DNA of 64,000 nt from Fasciola hepatica (taxonomy: Eukaryota > Platyhelminthes > Trematoda > Plagiorchiida > Fasciolidae): NCBI GenBank assembly GCA_948099385.1, contig CANUEZ040000180.1, positions 4,486,501 through 4,550,500 of the forward strand, written 5' to 3'. The translations under genes were made by a program, and so were the position numbers. The notes under the pieces were generated by a model. That model worked only from the letters and a program-made list of their open reading frames with translations, searched no databases and was not told the origin of the DNA. Shown piece by piece: positions 21,029-33,562 of this stretch (positions are counted from its first letter, which is position 1; each line of letters starts with the position of its first letter).

Positions 21029-22690
21029 TTAAATTATTCCAACGTCTAGACCCTTTTCGTAGGCTTCTTCATCTAATATGTTTGCGTCGAGAAGCAGCCA
21101 GGTTTGGATAACGGTGCAGAAATTATCCATTACTTTTCTTATTCGGTGGTTGAAAGTTGAACGGTCTATATCTAAAAGTAGTTTATTCCATGAGTTGGAG
21201 TACCCCGTGATGAAGTGTGAGCTTGGGATTGTGCTGGTAACAGGAGTTGAAGGGGCAAGAAACCTATGATGTGGCACACAGGCGGGATAGGGTGGGAATT
21301 AAGGTTGATAAGAAGTTTATGGCCGGTTGTAGAGGATGTGGAGAAAGAATGGGCTCGAATTCATACTGTGAAGCCACAAACGGTATAGATTGAGAAGTAT
21401 CATCAAACTTCATAATTTTGGAGTGGGTTCTAGCCAAATAACTTCCCAGTAAATTTTCGTCTTACAGACTGGATGCCAATATTGACTGGTCTGTGCATAC
21501 AGGAAACGGTTAGTGATCAGAGATCTGATGAAGGCTTGCCGTGGGACTTGTAGAGGGGAAGAGCGTAGTCTCTAAGATGAAAGGGGCGGAACACTAAGCC
21601 TAAGTGGTTTTTGGTCTTGGCATTTTTGAGGGCCAGATATTCGGAAAAACCAAAACGTGCAAGATTGGTTTAAGCCAAGGTTCCGAGCAATTAGCTCGCT
21701 GGTAATGGATGAACCACTAATGGCTAGGAATCCTGGAAGTGTTGCATTTAAAAGTAAGTACCTCACATTAATAAGCCGGAAGATTCTTCAGCAAAGCTGA
21801 GCACCGTTCAGCGAGCGCTGATATGTCTTCAGAGATACCCGGGGCAAGGCAGCCAGGTTTTAGGGAAAGGACAATTTTGATATCACCATCAAAAGTAAAT
21901 GAGGGCCACAACTCGCTGAGATGGACATTCCGCTTACACACGCGAGAAACGATCGAGGGCCAATGAAACTACGCTGTATAACACCTCTTATAATGGGTTT
22001 AGGTTTAAAATTGTGTCCACCTACTGAGCTGATGTGATAGCGACTGTATAGGTAGGATGTGATCCAAGACAGTAAAGGGTCTGTGATGCCATAGGATTGG
22101 ATTCTGGTCAAAAGGACAAGGTGTGGCACACTGTCAGATTTCTTTGAAGCATCCAGGGTAGGCAATATAGGAGCCATTCCGTTGTATGCTGCCTCAGGGA
22201 CATTATTCAAGAAATCGAGTTGGCATGTCACACCGGATCTTAAACGGAGCAAACATTGTTTCTGGGTATCATTAAGGTCAACATTTAAAACATGCTACGC
22301 AATGCTTTCTTCGTCAATTTTCACACTAGCCTGGAGATAATAGGAGTACGGTTAATAGGACCGGTAAAACATGCGGTGGGACTTTCGTGTGGCATGGGAC
22401 CACCACTGAACGCTTCTAGTGCTTTGGCACAGACTGAAGTTCAATAACCAGGTAAATGAACTGAGCTCTAGGTGTGGGAAGTCCGTTCCAGAATTAACAG
22501 CTACCGCTAGCTGTGAGCCGTCAGTTCCTGTGTAAAGATAAAGCTCAGAGGTGGTCGGTAATCGGGAGATATATAAAACTGTAAGTTTCGCTCTGGACGG
22601 CTTGGAAGCGACGACACGAGGAAGATGAGGCGGTGCTACATTATTGGCAGGGGTCATGGTTGAGGCATGGTATGAGTTAAAGGCCTCGGC
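21029..22690 (-). pseudogene. CR1-like reverse transcriptase fragment (element F)
   Basis: Read from high to low coordinates. RT N-terminal region: SVQWWSHATRKSHRMF (within 22657-22352). Palm: DASKKSDSVPHLVLLTRI and LLSWITSYLYSRYHISSVG, then IIRGVIQRSFIGPR in place of GVPQGSVLGP (22252-21860). The FADD box is degenerate (LLLMVISKLSFP). Next come LGLNQSCTF, and the C-terminal region FITGYSNSWNKLLLDIDRS (21277-21029), which matches the W-N-x-L-P end of CR1/Jockey ORF2. Frameshifts and a lost catalytic box make it inactive. It sits inside the BEL/Pao element with its 3' side towards 19850. Confidence 0.78.
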
Positions 22691-22825
22691 AATGGGAGGG
22701 GTGGTAGAGGCTGGTACATATTCTGTTGAAACTACGTGCAGACTATCACAAAGGGTATCGGAGGCTCCAGCTCTGTGTAATGATGCCAGTCAAGGTAATC
22801 TATTTGGGTTTTGCGATGTCTTCAG

Positions 22826-24600
22826 CTTTTTAATGATACTGATAGTTCATTTCGGACAACCCCGAAGCATGCCGCAATGCAAGATCAAGAGGTACGGCTG
22901 AAAGCGGAGTTCAGTTCATTTCAGTTCAGTTCGCACAGGACAGGTAATGGCCACGGCCAATCGAGCGTCCAGTTATGCACCAACCACTGCCGAGTGTATT
23001 TCGCCAAGTCCCCGCAGCGAAAGTCAAGAAGTCTGCACTTCAGGGGGATTTTACAAATCTGTGCACGCGATAGACAGTAGGAGAAAGAGCTTCAGTCAGT
23101 TTCTGTGGTAGCACCTGGAAAATTCAGTTTCAAGGTCAGTTGGTCGAGCGAGTCTTGTCCAGGTGGAGTTGACTGGGGATAGCGAAGATACGCGCGAAGC
23201 GTACTAAAGGAAAACTGTTCTAAAGGAGTATCAGACTGGGTTGACTGTTATCTGGTTATCGTAAAAAAGAAAAGAGAAAAATTCCCGGAGACGAAATCAA
23301 GCGACTGCGCTTTGCAATGTGTGGAAGGGGTAAGGATGCAAAATAAGACGATGAAAAGGGATGGTTATACTGATACGGAACAAGAAAAAACGGTCGAGAA
23401 TAACAGTTGTTACTTTCGGTGACCGTGTATCAGTTGAGCCTGTTATATAACAAGTGGAGACACCTTTGAGCAGTGGTTATCAAAGTGACGGTGAAATAAG
23501 TGGCCGAAAAGGAACATGTGAGTTTTAAGCGAACTGTTTGCTTTTAGAAGGGTGAAACAAACCAAGTCATCATGAAAGTGCAAGCCGGTGATCGTTTGAC
23601 TTGTGATGTGTAACTACGACAGTTGAGGGCACCCGTAGCTGGCAAAAATGATAAAGTGACAGGTAGGAGACTGTCTATTGATGTTCCTCGTAAAAGTTGG
23701 GCTACTTGGTGGTGAAAAAACAGAAATCTGCGGTACAAGTGCTTGTCAGATGTGCATATGTGGGACATGGAACCTTGTAAGATGAAGATATTGCAATGCA
23801 ACAGCCCTAAGTGGGCGAGCAGCGGCCAAAACGGTGGACCTGACCGCGCCCCGCACCGGCGAGATTGGAACGGTTGACGTTGGCGAGATCACACAGCCAT
23901 TGAGAAGGAGTAGTCAGGATGATTGCGACCAGGTTGCGAGGGCTCCTGGGGAAAAGGGCCAATGAGGGAGGGACGGAATGATGGGCGGGTATCAGATTTT
24001 CGGCCGGGACTGTAGACCAGATAATTTGCCGGAATTGTTCCCGGATTGTTCCGAGACATCAAAAGCGAGATGTTCACCAGATGGAATCTGGAAACAGGAA
24101 TAGGGTTGCAGCCCGGGATGCTCCTAGGTGAGTAACAACCGTTTATGGAGAAAAACATTTAGTGGTTTAGACAGACTACTTTGGGACGAATGAGGCCTAC
24201 TAGCTATGTGGGGGTAAATAGAAATACAAAAATAATAACGAAGCCCAGAATTAAGGATGATGATTTGGAGGTGAATGGTGGCTGCAGTAGTTCGATTTCG
24301 GGTTGGAGTTCTAGGGAAAAAGAAGGGGGATTGGGCTACTTTGGACAGAGTAGAGTGAATTAGGTATAATGAGGATATATAGGAGATGTTGGGGCACTTA
24401 GATTAAGGAGAATCTGGTAAGAACAGTGTCAGTCATAAATCATTGTATAGGATAATAATATGCTTGTAATCGAGAAGGTATATGGGATAGATGATGTCGG
24501 AAATGCAAAGGATGTTACCCGGGTCATGATTTTCTTATCTGCTGAAAAGTCTAGGTCACCCTCATAAGCTTGTTTCAAGGCCGTGCATGTACGAGTTAAT
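22826..24600 (-). repeat. CR1-like 3'-UTR copy (2), with 3' terminus
   Basis: It follows the coding part of element D on the minus strand. The terminus at 22845-22870 (plus: tttcggacaaccccgaagcatg) matches the ends at 41387 and 55660, but the trinucleotide tail is eroded (taatgatactgatag). Internal blocks shared with 41374-43076 include gatattgcaatgc and gcgaccaggttgcgaggg. On the plus strand it is strongly purine-rich. It abuts the 5' side of element F. Confidence 0.68.
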
Positions 24601-26380
24601 TGCTGTAATTTGGCGACATCTAGAAACTTTGTAAGAATTGTTTTTGTCGGTCTGGTGTTTCACAGGCCCGGAAGACTTCAGGATGTCTGTTCAAAACTCG
24701 GGAATAGACAGTGAGAAAGAACTTCGCTCTGTGTTTTGTCCTGGAGCATGGAACTTTCGTAGCATGTTTTCGGTTACGCTGAGGGTAGGATACATCTTGA
24801 GCGAAACATAGAACAGTGATGGACGTATGCTCTCTAGAACGTAGGAGGTTAGGTAGAAGATAAAGATCGAGTTTCACACATAGTAGCCACAGAGGTTCAG
24901 GGTTTAGTAGCTCACACCTCTCTTTGTAATTCGAGGAAGATGACGAGTCAAAAAATCGCTTGGAAAATGACAGCTGAACTCTTCTAATCGCTAGCCTATC
25001 AGAGTTGCGCATATGAGTGTATACCAGAGGGCACTACTCGAGCTGCAACCCGGCGTGGAGTTGAGAGACCAGAAGCTGGCTATAGCTCATTCGGAAGGCT
25101 CTGCGCAAAAGAGCTATCGTTCTCTTAACCTTAACCATCTGGTGGGCGGCTTGTTCTTGAAAGGTAAAGGTGCAGAAATACAGTAGGCCGAGATGTCGCA
25201 CAAGTGGAGCAATAGGAATTTACGGGCCGTTGGAGTTGAGGGATACAGGAGGGGTATGGCTTTTATACGCTAGAATGGCAGCCCCAGCAGCGGAGAAACT
25301 CAACTTTTAAGTATTGCATCATATGCCAAGAGCGGTCTGGTCGTCGGCTATCTCCCTGAGGGTATGGGTCAGAGTGTGGAGTTCAAAGGAATAGACAATT
25401 TTGATGTCGTCCGCGAATAGAAACGCGGTGCCATGGAGTATTACTCTAAACAGGTTGTCACTGTAGAGGAGAAATAAAAGTGGGCCTGACACACCGCCTT
25501 TTATAACACCACTTGTGACTAGCTCGGGTTATGAGAGGTAAGCCCTTGTGCTTATTGCTTGTAATCTACTGCTAAGATGGGATGACAACCAAGAAAATAG
25601 TGGTTCTGCTATGCCATAAGATTTAAACTTGGTTAGCAGCTGAGCTTGAGGCACTCGGTCAAGCGTTTTTGTCAAAACAAGAAAGATTACGAAAAAGGCC
25701 CTTCAGAAGTCAGCCGAGGTTGTGATTAGATTGAGGAAATAAAGATGGCAGGTCAGACCCAACCTAGACTTTAAGAAGCCACGTTGGATGTTATTTATTA
25801 ACCGGCTGGTGGGGACGAAATGCGCCATATTATCTTGAACTACTAGTCCCATTATTCTAGATATAATGGGAACGTGGTTTATGGTGCTGTACTCAGCAGG
25901 GTCACGAAAGGCCCTCTTCTTATGAAGGGGAATGATAACGGATTTTTTCCACCTGGATGGGAGAAAGCTTCGTGATATGGGGAGATCAAATAAGTTCAGG
26001 AGAAGTAACACAATATCCGGGCCGCCAAGACGAGACAGAGCTGGGGGACACCATTGGATCCAGGGTGGGCTAAAGGCCGGGTGGTATTTGACAGCTTTCT
26101 GACTTTACCAGCGGGGAATACTACTGCTGACAAGGTGTCGGCTCTTAAAGAGGTGAGATTCTGCGGTGGACTACCGTGGTTTGCTACGGAGATAGAAGCG
26201 AAGAACTTACCGAATGCCTCAGCGAATAACTGCTGCTAGCCAATATCAATGTTACCTGAAAAGAGCGGATGTGGTACTTCGGCTGTATATCTGGGGTTTC
26301 AAGTTTTATTAGGGCCAGAGAAACGGGCAGTAATGTTCGGCCGGTAAAAGGCGTAAAGCCCCTGATTTTTTAGCTTGCTC
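24601..26380 (-). pseudogene. CR1-like reverse transcriptase (element D)
   Basis: From high to low: a pre-RT linker (LFAEAFGKFFASIS, about 26230); RT N-terminus SRSFLPSRWKKSVIIPLHKK followed by AEYSTINHVPIISRIM (26011-25703); palm with SYGIAEPLFSWLSSHLSSR and SGVIKGGVSGPLLFLLYSD; and catalytic FADDIK near 25410-25440, which is intact. The thumb/C-terminal part RLAIRRVQLSFSKRFF through HRAKFFLTVYSRVLN lies at 25012-24620. The 5' end (endonuclease) is missing; plus-strand BEL/Pao integrase begins by 26440. Several frame changes break the ORF. It would have copied element RNA into DNA by target-primed reverse transcription. Confidence 0.82.
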
Positions 26381-26439
26381 TCCCTTTCGCTTGGTAGCTG
26401 ACGTGAGAGGTGGCCGAAGCCGAGTAAGGTAGAGGGGTC

Positions 26440-27031
26440 GTTGTAAATGGGCGTCGAATACTTTGGCCCATTACTTGTAGGCTAGCAAAAGAGCACTAGA
26501 AAGAGGTATGGCTTCCTGATAACATATTCACAATCCAGAGCAGTCCATCTCGAATTAGAGCATAATATGACCTTTGACTCATTTCTAATGGCTTTTCAAA
26601 GGTTCATCGCGGGGCGCAGAGTCCCCGAGAAAGTAAACTCAGACAAAGGCTCAAACTTCGTTGGGGCTGACAAGGAGTTGGAGGGAAGGTGGAACAGCTT
26701 GGACTACGCCAAAATACAAAACAAGGCCGTAGTAAACGGGATAGAATGGCGCTTAAACCCACCTTATGCCACTCATCGTGGTGGCGTTTGGAAAAGGCTG
26801 ATACCATCGACTAGGAAAACACTCACGGCCCTGACCTCACAGCGAAACCCCGATAACGAGACGCTGACTACTTTACTAACAGAAGTAGAACGCATACTGA
26901 ACAACAGACCCCTAGTGCCGGTCGTCCCAGACCCGGAAGGCAAACCGGCTCTCACTCCCGACGGCCTATTATTATTGCGGTCAAACGTAAGAGCAATCAC
27001 ACCGAGAACCCTACGTGAAAAGTACATGTGA
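26440..27031 (+). pseudogene. pol: BEL/Pao integrase fragment
   Basis: One frame reads GVEYFGPLLVG, a stop, then KRYGFLITYSQSRAVHLELE and on to 27031. It contains NSDKGSNFVGADKEL, NGIEWRLNPPYATHRGGVWK and LLTEVERILNNRPLVPV, all typical of BEL/Pao integrase. The first catalytic Asp is Glu (GVEYFGP, codon 26456), the second is Asp (26642), and the Glu of GGVWER is Lys (26792). With the stop it cannot act. A frame of 155 codons stays open, so decay is moderate. It is followed by a purine tract and LTR-like repeat, the usual 3' order. Confidence 0.85.
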
Positions 27032-27147
27032 TAACACCACACTTTGAGCCCCTGATGTTTCTGTACCATGTAGCAATCTCAATCCTTCACCGAGAATTCT
27101 CATTCTTCATTATACCCTATTTACTCCCTGTATGTTGACCATTTCAT

Positions 27148-27166
27148 GGGAGGAATTGGTGGGTGG
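27148..27166 (+). other. Polypurine-tract-like sequence
   Basis: gggaggaattggtgggtgg, almost all G/A/T with one purine run, directly before the LTR-like repeat and after the integrase. This is the expected position of the plus-strand primer. Confidence 0.5.
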
Positions 27167-27550
27167 TCTAACGTACATGTGTGGAAGGCCTCCCTAACCT
27201 TTGTCACATACTTGTGTTGTTGAGACTGTGCTCTTTGTCCTATTGACCCTCGAAAAAGTACAGCATGCACAATCACTACACTTCAACAATTGTTCGTATT
27301 TTATTCACGTGTAGTGGCATAATTCCTGATTCGAACTTGGAATGCCGTGATGGTGGTACCTGACAATGAACTCCTGTTGAACTCTGGTCCTCGTTGCTAA
27401 ACGTCGTGGCCTTACAGCTGAAGCTTGTACATATTTATATGCGTATAATTTGTTAATCCAGTACCGTAGAATCAACGAATCCATCTTGTTCTGGCTTCAG
27501 GAATCGCTAGATGGGCTACGCGTTACTCACAATCGGAATAATCGTAACAA
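27167..27550 (+). repeat. LTR-like repeat, probable BEL/Pao LTR (right copy)
   Basis: Homologous to 16740-17070 from tctaacgtacatgtgtgg onward, roughly three quarters identical with short indels, including an extra AT-rich piece near 27430-27455. It ends with ggctacgcgttactca, then aatcggaataat. If this and the left copy bracket one element, the BEL/Pao spans 16740-27550 with CR1 insertions and loss of RT/RNase H. Confidence 0.62.
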
Positions 27551-29095
27551 AAAAGCAGCAGGTGGGATGGCCAACAGTGTGGGAGAGAAATGAGGGAAGG
27601 AGTACCGGAGGAATCGGGTAATGGCAGATCAAACGGACTGAAAATGTCAGTGGAAACCATGACGTAACAATGATTTTTTTATTAAGTGGAATGTGAAAAA
27701 GCAGAACAGCCTGAAAGACACAAAAAATGCCTGTGGCGAGCAATATACGCTACGGGAGATGGAAACACGGATCTAAAAGACGAGTGAGACAAAACCCTTT
27801 AGACAGACTTACTATGGGTGAAACAGGAAGAAGGCTGGGAAGAAAGCAGCTCCAGGACGAACAAACCGGTGGATGAACATAAAGCATCAACAATGAATGC
27901 GGGTCGGAGTTGGGGACATGGAATGGGGAGCTGCTTGCCCGCAGGCAGTTGTACAAGTGGATGCAGTCGCAGTATGCTAATCGGGGAGCTGCCTAAAAGA
28001 AAGGCTCACAGAGGAATCGCTGAGTCAAGCAAGGAAATTATAGTCTTGGTGATTAGACGGTAAATGTGGCTGTAAGCGATGCGCAGTTTGGAACTATGAG
28101 TTCCAGTATGGGAACTGGCCATGGGGGGTGGGACTGGTGCATGAGGACTTTAAGCTTGAGGAAGGAGAAAAAGGAAGGATTTGACAGAACGGTAGTCATT
28201 GAGGCACTAAAATGCGATCAGTGATCTTCATGGGCAAAGGGTGATACCAAATGAATAAAAACTACAAGCCGGCAATGGCGACATGGGTGTAAAATGAAAT
28301 ATTGGCGGTCGTCGACAGAATAAAGTGGGTAGGAAGATAATGACGTGCATAAAGAGGTGACACGGTGAGCAAACAGGAGCAAGAATGGAATGCGTACGTG
28401 TGCATACAGTGGAAGAACTACAAAAGTGGAAGTGATTATAGTGATGACAAGAGTGATGGGTGGGCGTTCTCTGGCGGAACAGGGATGGTTGGAGCATGCA
28501 GTCGGCCACTGACAGCCCTGGAAAGTGCGATCAGCAACAGGTGCTAGTGGGTGGGGCTGGCCATGAGCTAGACACAGCCTGAAAAATGCTCCTGGTGGCT
28601 GCAGGTGTGATTCACCAGCCTAATGGTGCACGCAAATCGTTGCCGACTGCCTGCACGCCCGTTATGGGCTGGCCAAAGCGGTGAATCTGACCGCGCCCCA
28701 CACAGTTGGGAATGACACCAATGCATATTGATGGTTATGCTTGTGGGAAGTAGTTCAACCACAGAAGAATAGGATTCGTAATCAGATAGCCAGGTTCAGA
28801 GGGGTCTCAGAGGACGGAGCCAGCGGTTTATGAATGACCATACAGCAGCGTTATCCAGGCGCCTATACCAATGTTGAAGGTAAAATGCGCTAAGAGGGGA
28901 GAACCAGAGAAAGAAGGCAGCAAGAAAAGGCAGTCGGAGTTTGCCCTGCCGCGGGATAACGGTAATGGAGGCAAACAGAAACCAATGGAGGACGGAGCAT
29001 ACGAGTGAATGAGACTACGGGAGAAGGGGGAGCAAGGTGTAAGAAAATGGTGATATTTCAACTCCATTTACTCACTACAGGAATGACCACAATTA
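27551..29095 (-). repeat. CR1-like 3'-UTR copy (3)
   Basis: Purine-rich on the plus strand. It contains the family core at about 28550-28720 (ggtgctagtgggtgggg, then gcccgttatgggctggcc, then gaatctgaccgcgccccac), close to 42785-42950. It lies directly downstream, on the minus strand, of the long element E. No terminus or tail is visible; the copy stops at the BEL/Pao LTR-like repeat. Confidence 0.68.
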
Positions 29096-32000
29096 CTAAA
29101 GCGTTGGGAATTCAGTCAGATAGATAAAACTGTCTATCGTTGATTGAGTTCGCAATTGGAGGGAGCACGGTCTGCGGAGTAGTTGGCCTTGGAAGTCTTG
29201 GCCTCTCTCGTACGCCATACTTTCAGATGCAAACGCATTAGGTAGCTGAGGTGCACGTGTAACGGTGAGATATGGAATGAGTGCCAATAGCAATGGGGAC
29301 TTGGTTTGTGAAGCTCGAATGATGATGAGCAACTCGTTCCGGAACTGAGGGCAGACAAGAAAGAAAAAATATGACCGCATGGCCGATTTAGCTACACTAG
29401 AAGGGACAGTGAAAGGTCTGTGGGAGTTGGTAGGGGGCTTCACAGGGAAAGCTTACTGGGTTTAAGTAAAAGAACTGGGTAGACAACAAGATATACAGGG
29501 GAATTAAGCTTAGTAGTAAGCCGCGGAGCCAGGGCGGGTCAAGATTGAGATGTTGGCATCGTTTTGTATAGTTTAAAAGCACGGACCAACCAAGTAGTTG
29601 TTTGGTAAAACACCTTTGCATGCTTTCTAGCGCAAATCTGTCAAACTTTGTCATGTCAGAAAATATTATTAGGCGGTATTCAAGCAAAGGTCTGATGTGG
29701 GGTTTGAAGATGCTGATGAAACTGTCCTGGAGACAAAAGGAGCGGAAATGAAGAGCCGCACTTCTTCCAGCCTTGGCAGCTTGGATGAAGGCGTGCTCAG
29801 AAAAGTTGAGGGAGCAGGAATAGTTGAGGCCCAAAAAACTGATGGTGGTCGACCGGCCACTGGGGACCCACCAAGGGTTAAGGATCCAGGGGCAATTGGA
29901 ATCTGTGGGTTAGAACCTCCCACTTATCAGCAGAGAAATTCATCATCCAGGAGTGACACCTGCGGTCAATAGCAGAGAGGCCAGCGGAAATGTGACAAAG
30001 AGTAGGGGTAGCACCATTAGAATTGAAAGAGTTCACTAGTTTTTTATCTTTCGCAAGCAAGAATGGCGTGCCATGGAGTACCAGATCCAGATCGTCAATA
30101 ATGTACATGAGAAGAGAGGACCCAGTATATTGCCCTTGTGGCAGGTTTCGGGTTAGAAGTATGTCCATTGGTGAGGATCACTTGGGAAAGAAGGGTGAGA
30201 TAAGATCGCAGCCAAGAAAGCAGTGGGTCAGTAGTGCCGAATGAGCGCAATTTGGAGATGAGATGGGTGTTTGGAACATGGTCGAAAGATTTGACGGATT
30301 TAGGTAGAGAATGACTAAAGCCTGCGCTCTATCAACGGCCTAAGAGGCTAGGTTGAGGGAGTCAAACTGACATGTGGTGCGTGATCGCGATCTGAGAAAC
30401 CCTATTGCTGGAGAGGCACGAAGAGAGAAGATGGGTAGTAATGCCCTCTTCGACGATCGTTTCCATTATTCCGGAAAGGATATGTGTGTGATAAACGGGA
30501 CAGTTATTAGCGAATTCGTTGGCGGGTCCTATTTTGTGTCGTGAAAAGATGCCGGGAAGCTTCCAGCCCGATGTTACTAAACTGGATTTGACTGACGAAG
30601 TAAAACGGTATAGTAATAGAAGTGGGACGTCCGATCCACCGTTATTGATTGCCGCTGGGGTTAACCTCTTTGGCCCAGGATGTGCGGATGCTTTATAGCT
30701 TGAAACGAGCATAGAAATAATGTTTATTTCTAATGTTAGGGTAGACAGAAAAGATCTGGTGATAACAAGAGGATTCGGAGGGCTAAGGCTATGTGTGAGG
30801 CGGGGGCCATGGAATTGGTGAAGTAAAGGGTGAAGGCCTCAGCCATATCGGAATGGGAAACGGCCGAAGTTTAATTCGGTAACGCAGCGTATTGGATGGT
30901 AGCCTCTGTTGCCGAATTCCTAGATTTATGTACTGGTGAGGATTTCAATACTTTATTGGGATGTCTTAAAACTTTGGCTTTTTCACTGAGAAGTTGGTCT
31001 TTCTTTAGGTCCCGGGTAATATCAGTAAGACGTGTTAGTCTCATGAGAAAAGGGAAGTCGCTTTTTCGGAGGTAAATTCTTTGCATCCTGAGGTACTTTT
31101 TGGCAGGGAGGCAAGTTTGCATTTCCTGAGGGAAGAGTTTTGGGCTATTGGACTGAGCTTCAAAAGGCAGTTTCCATGTCAAGGTGAAAGTGATTAGCCG
31201 CCCAGTGGGGGCCAGCCGTTAAAAATCTGTTCCACTCTCGGCCGCGGATGAAATTGTGCAGGGGGCCACTTTATACTGGGGGTTTGCTGAATGGAGTCAG
31301 ATAACCTGATGGAAGGGGACGGGATGAATGATGACCTGCTACCATCTTACGGCAGCTATCCGGAAGCTTATGCGGAAGAGGAACCGAAAAGTTTGAAACT
31401 ATCTGAATAAACACAAAATCCATGTTATCGGGTTTCAACTTGTTGCACCCAACCCCCAAGGTGAGTATGGGAGACGAAGTCTGGTAAGTTGGGAGGTGCT
31501 ATAAGTTTCGTCCAGGATATTTTAGGCCATCCTAAATTACCGGCTATGATGTTCGTTTCCGAGGGTAGCTCTGGAAGATAATCAGAGGCTCCAATCAAAG
31601 GAGATAAGTCTATATTGGTGAAGGAGGGCGGGCGATAGACACGACCAATGTGTATGACTACGGCTGAGAACCAAATCGTGAGCCGTACAGAATCCGGAAT
31701 TGAGTCGAATGTGGCATGTCTAATGGAGTTTACCTTAGGGCTTGTTGTATGTACACCAGGCACTCACTTACACGCCTGTCAATCCTATTCACTCTAAAAT
31801 CGGTGTACCCCAAGGCAGAATTTCGCTTGTGGGAGTGTGTTCCGTGAGCCGTGTTCCAGTAATAAGGATGATATCAGGACCTGACTTGACGGCACAATGA
31901 TGAAGCCTACCTAGGATGAACCGGGATTTAAACAAGATCAAGGATAATCCATTTATGCGGAAGTGAGTAACTGGGCTAGGTTGCGAAGCGGAGTCATTTG

Positions 32001-32244
32001 ACGGAGAAAGTGCACTGGGTGGGGCGTGAGTTGGACCAATCACCCAAGAAGAAAAGTGAACGCTGGACACCTCCGCGATGGCTTCAGAGGATTCAGCCGT
32101 GGAGGACCCGGAAACAATTAACTTCGGGATATTACGAGGTGAATGAGAAGATATTTGGCTAGCTAGCCTTGTAACTCTGTTACCAACTTTAGATGCTCCC
32201 ATGCTATTCACTATTGAACCCAGACAAATCCATAGTTGTATCAC
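29096..32244 (-). pseudogene. CR1-like non-LTR element, endonuclease plus RT (element E)
   Basis: The longest CR1-like copy. From high to low: a Ser/Pro-rich linker, then the APE endonuclease start INGLSLILFKSRFILGRLHH and PDIILITGTRLTEH (32244-31789), where the catalytic Glu of TETWL is Gly. Then VVIHIGRVYRPPSF and NIIAGNLGWPKISW (31763-31425), where GDFN has become GNLG. A linker (31182-30871) follows. RT N-terminal region 30712-30362; RT core NLPQGQYTGSSLLMYIIDD, with the FADD box degenerate (LLAKDKKLV), at 30168-29878. Thumb DLGLNYSCSLNFSEH through RPLLEYRLIIFSD to about 29397. Stops and frame changes throughout. No ORF1 is recognisable upstream. Confidence 0.82.
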
Positions 32245-33562
32245 ATTTCACCCATCTGTGAACCACGGCAGCTGTTCAACCACGATATCATGGTCGGCTA
32301 CCTGCACCACAGTCTACTGAGTGTCTTCTCTACATCTTCAGCTGAAAATTACCTACCCATAACTTAGGCTGCCGTCAAGCTGTTTGTCATCACCCCAAAG
32401 TCCCAGGATGAGCTTTCCTCAAAGTACCCAGTCACACAACTATCTGCCCTTTTTGAAGGTTACAGTGATATACTACTTCCAGTTGGTTCCGTCAGATGTC
32501 AAGCATATATACCACCAATGTGCCCACTCCGTTTTAAATTTGTATTCCTCATCCGTCAATCTTGGATTGACCCCCGATAAACCAAAAGCTGAACACCTTT
32601 TCACCCTTCTATTACTTATTGCCATTTTTCCATCAGTCCTCCACAATTGGGCATCTATGCCAAAGAACACCGCGAATGCAATTTCTCTGAACATTTGCTG
32701 GAAATAAACTGCACGTATGCCAAGCTACTGATCTTCCGGTTGTTTCCCATACGCCTCGCGTCAGACTCCCACCAGCATATCCCGTTAAGTGATCCTTAAC
32801 ATGTTTTGAAAGTATCATTTATGCTCCACTCCCATACGACTTCATAAGATCCTCGCATATCAACTCCTCCGTCCACTTTGTTGTCAACTTGTGTTCACTA
32901 ACTAACCTCAAACGAACCCTCTTTTCAAATTGTGTTTCACTCACCTGTCAACTTTCTTCACTCTGCTCCACAAAATTTCCAGGCTCGGGTATCTACATAC
33001 ACCTCTTTATGAGAGCGTCCTCCACAACCTCTTGACGAATAATAAGTACTAACTCAGTGGTAAAACGGACTCTGTATCATCCATACGATTCCCTCCTCAG
33101 AGGACACCACAAATCCCCCGGTATTATATTTCTGCTATGTCCCAAATCATTTGAGTGATTGTTTTAAGTGCATGTCCGTCACCACCAAGAATTTTCCAAT
33201 TTTTCGTTGGTGTTTTTTTGAAGGTACGTTTGTCAGCTTATTCACTCCTGTGACTAAAAAAAACTCATGCTGTCCGAGATACAGCGCGTTTTTACTTCAT
33301 TCCCGCTTTACATCTTTACGTATCTCGACCGCGGAGCCCAATTTACTCACAAATGGGCGGTGTGTCCATCTGATCTCCAAACTCAAACTTGCCGGCAATC
33401 CATTCATGCGACCACGAAAACCTATACACTTTTGTGCTGCATACACTCAAAGGATTAGCCAGGGCTCCTTCAGGTGACCTCACTTGTATCATATGATCAT
33501 TCAATCAGGCATGCATCGGGGGTCCTCGAAATAGACCGTTATTATTATAATTATTAATGTTA
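32245..33562 (+). repeat. CR1-like 3'-UTR copy (4) in plus orientation with ATT tail
   Basis: Pyrimidine-rich on the plus strand, the complement of the other copies. Its end, gcatgcatcgggggtcctcgaaatagaccg, then ttattattataattatta (33508-33556), is the reverse complement of the terminus at 41336-41400. A block near 32941, cacctgtcaac, matches the complement of 42160. Identification is firm at the 3' end and weaker upstream of about 32800. Confidence 0.58.
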
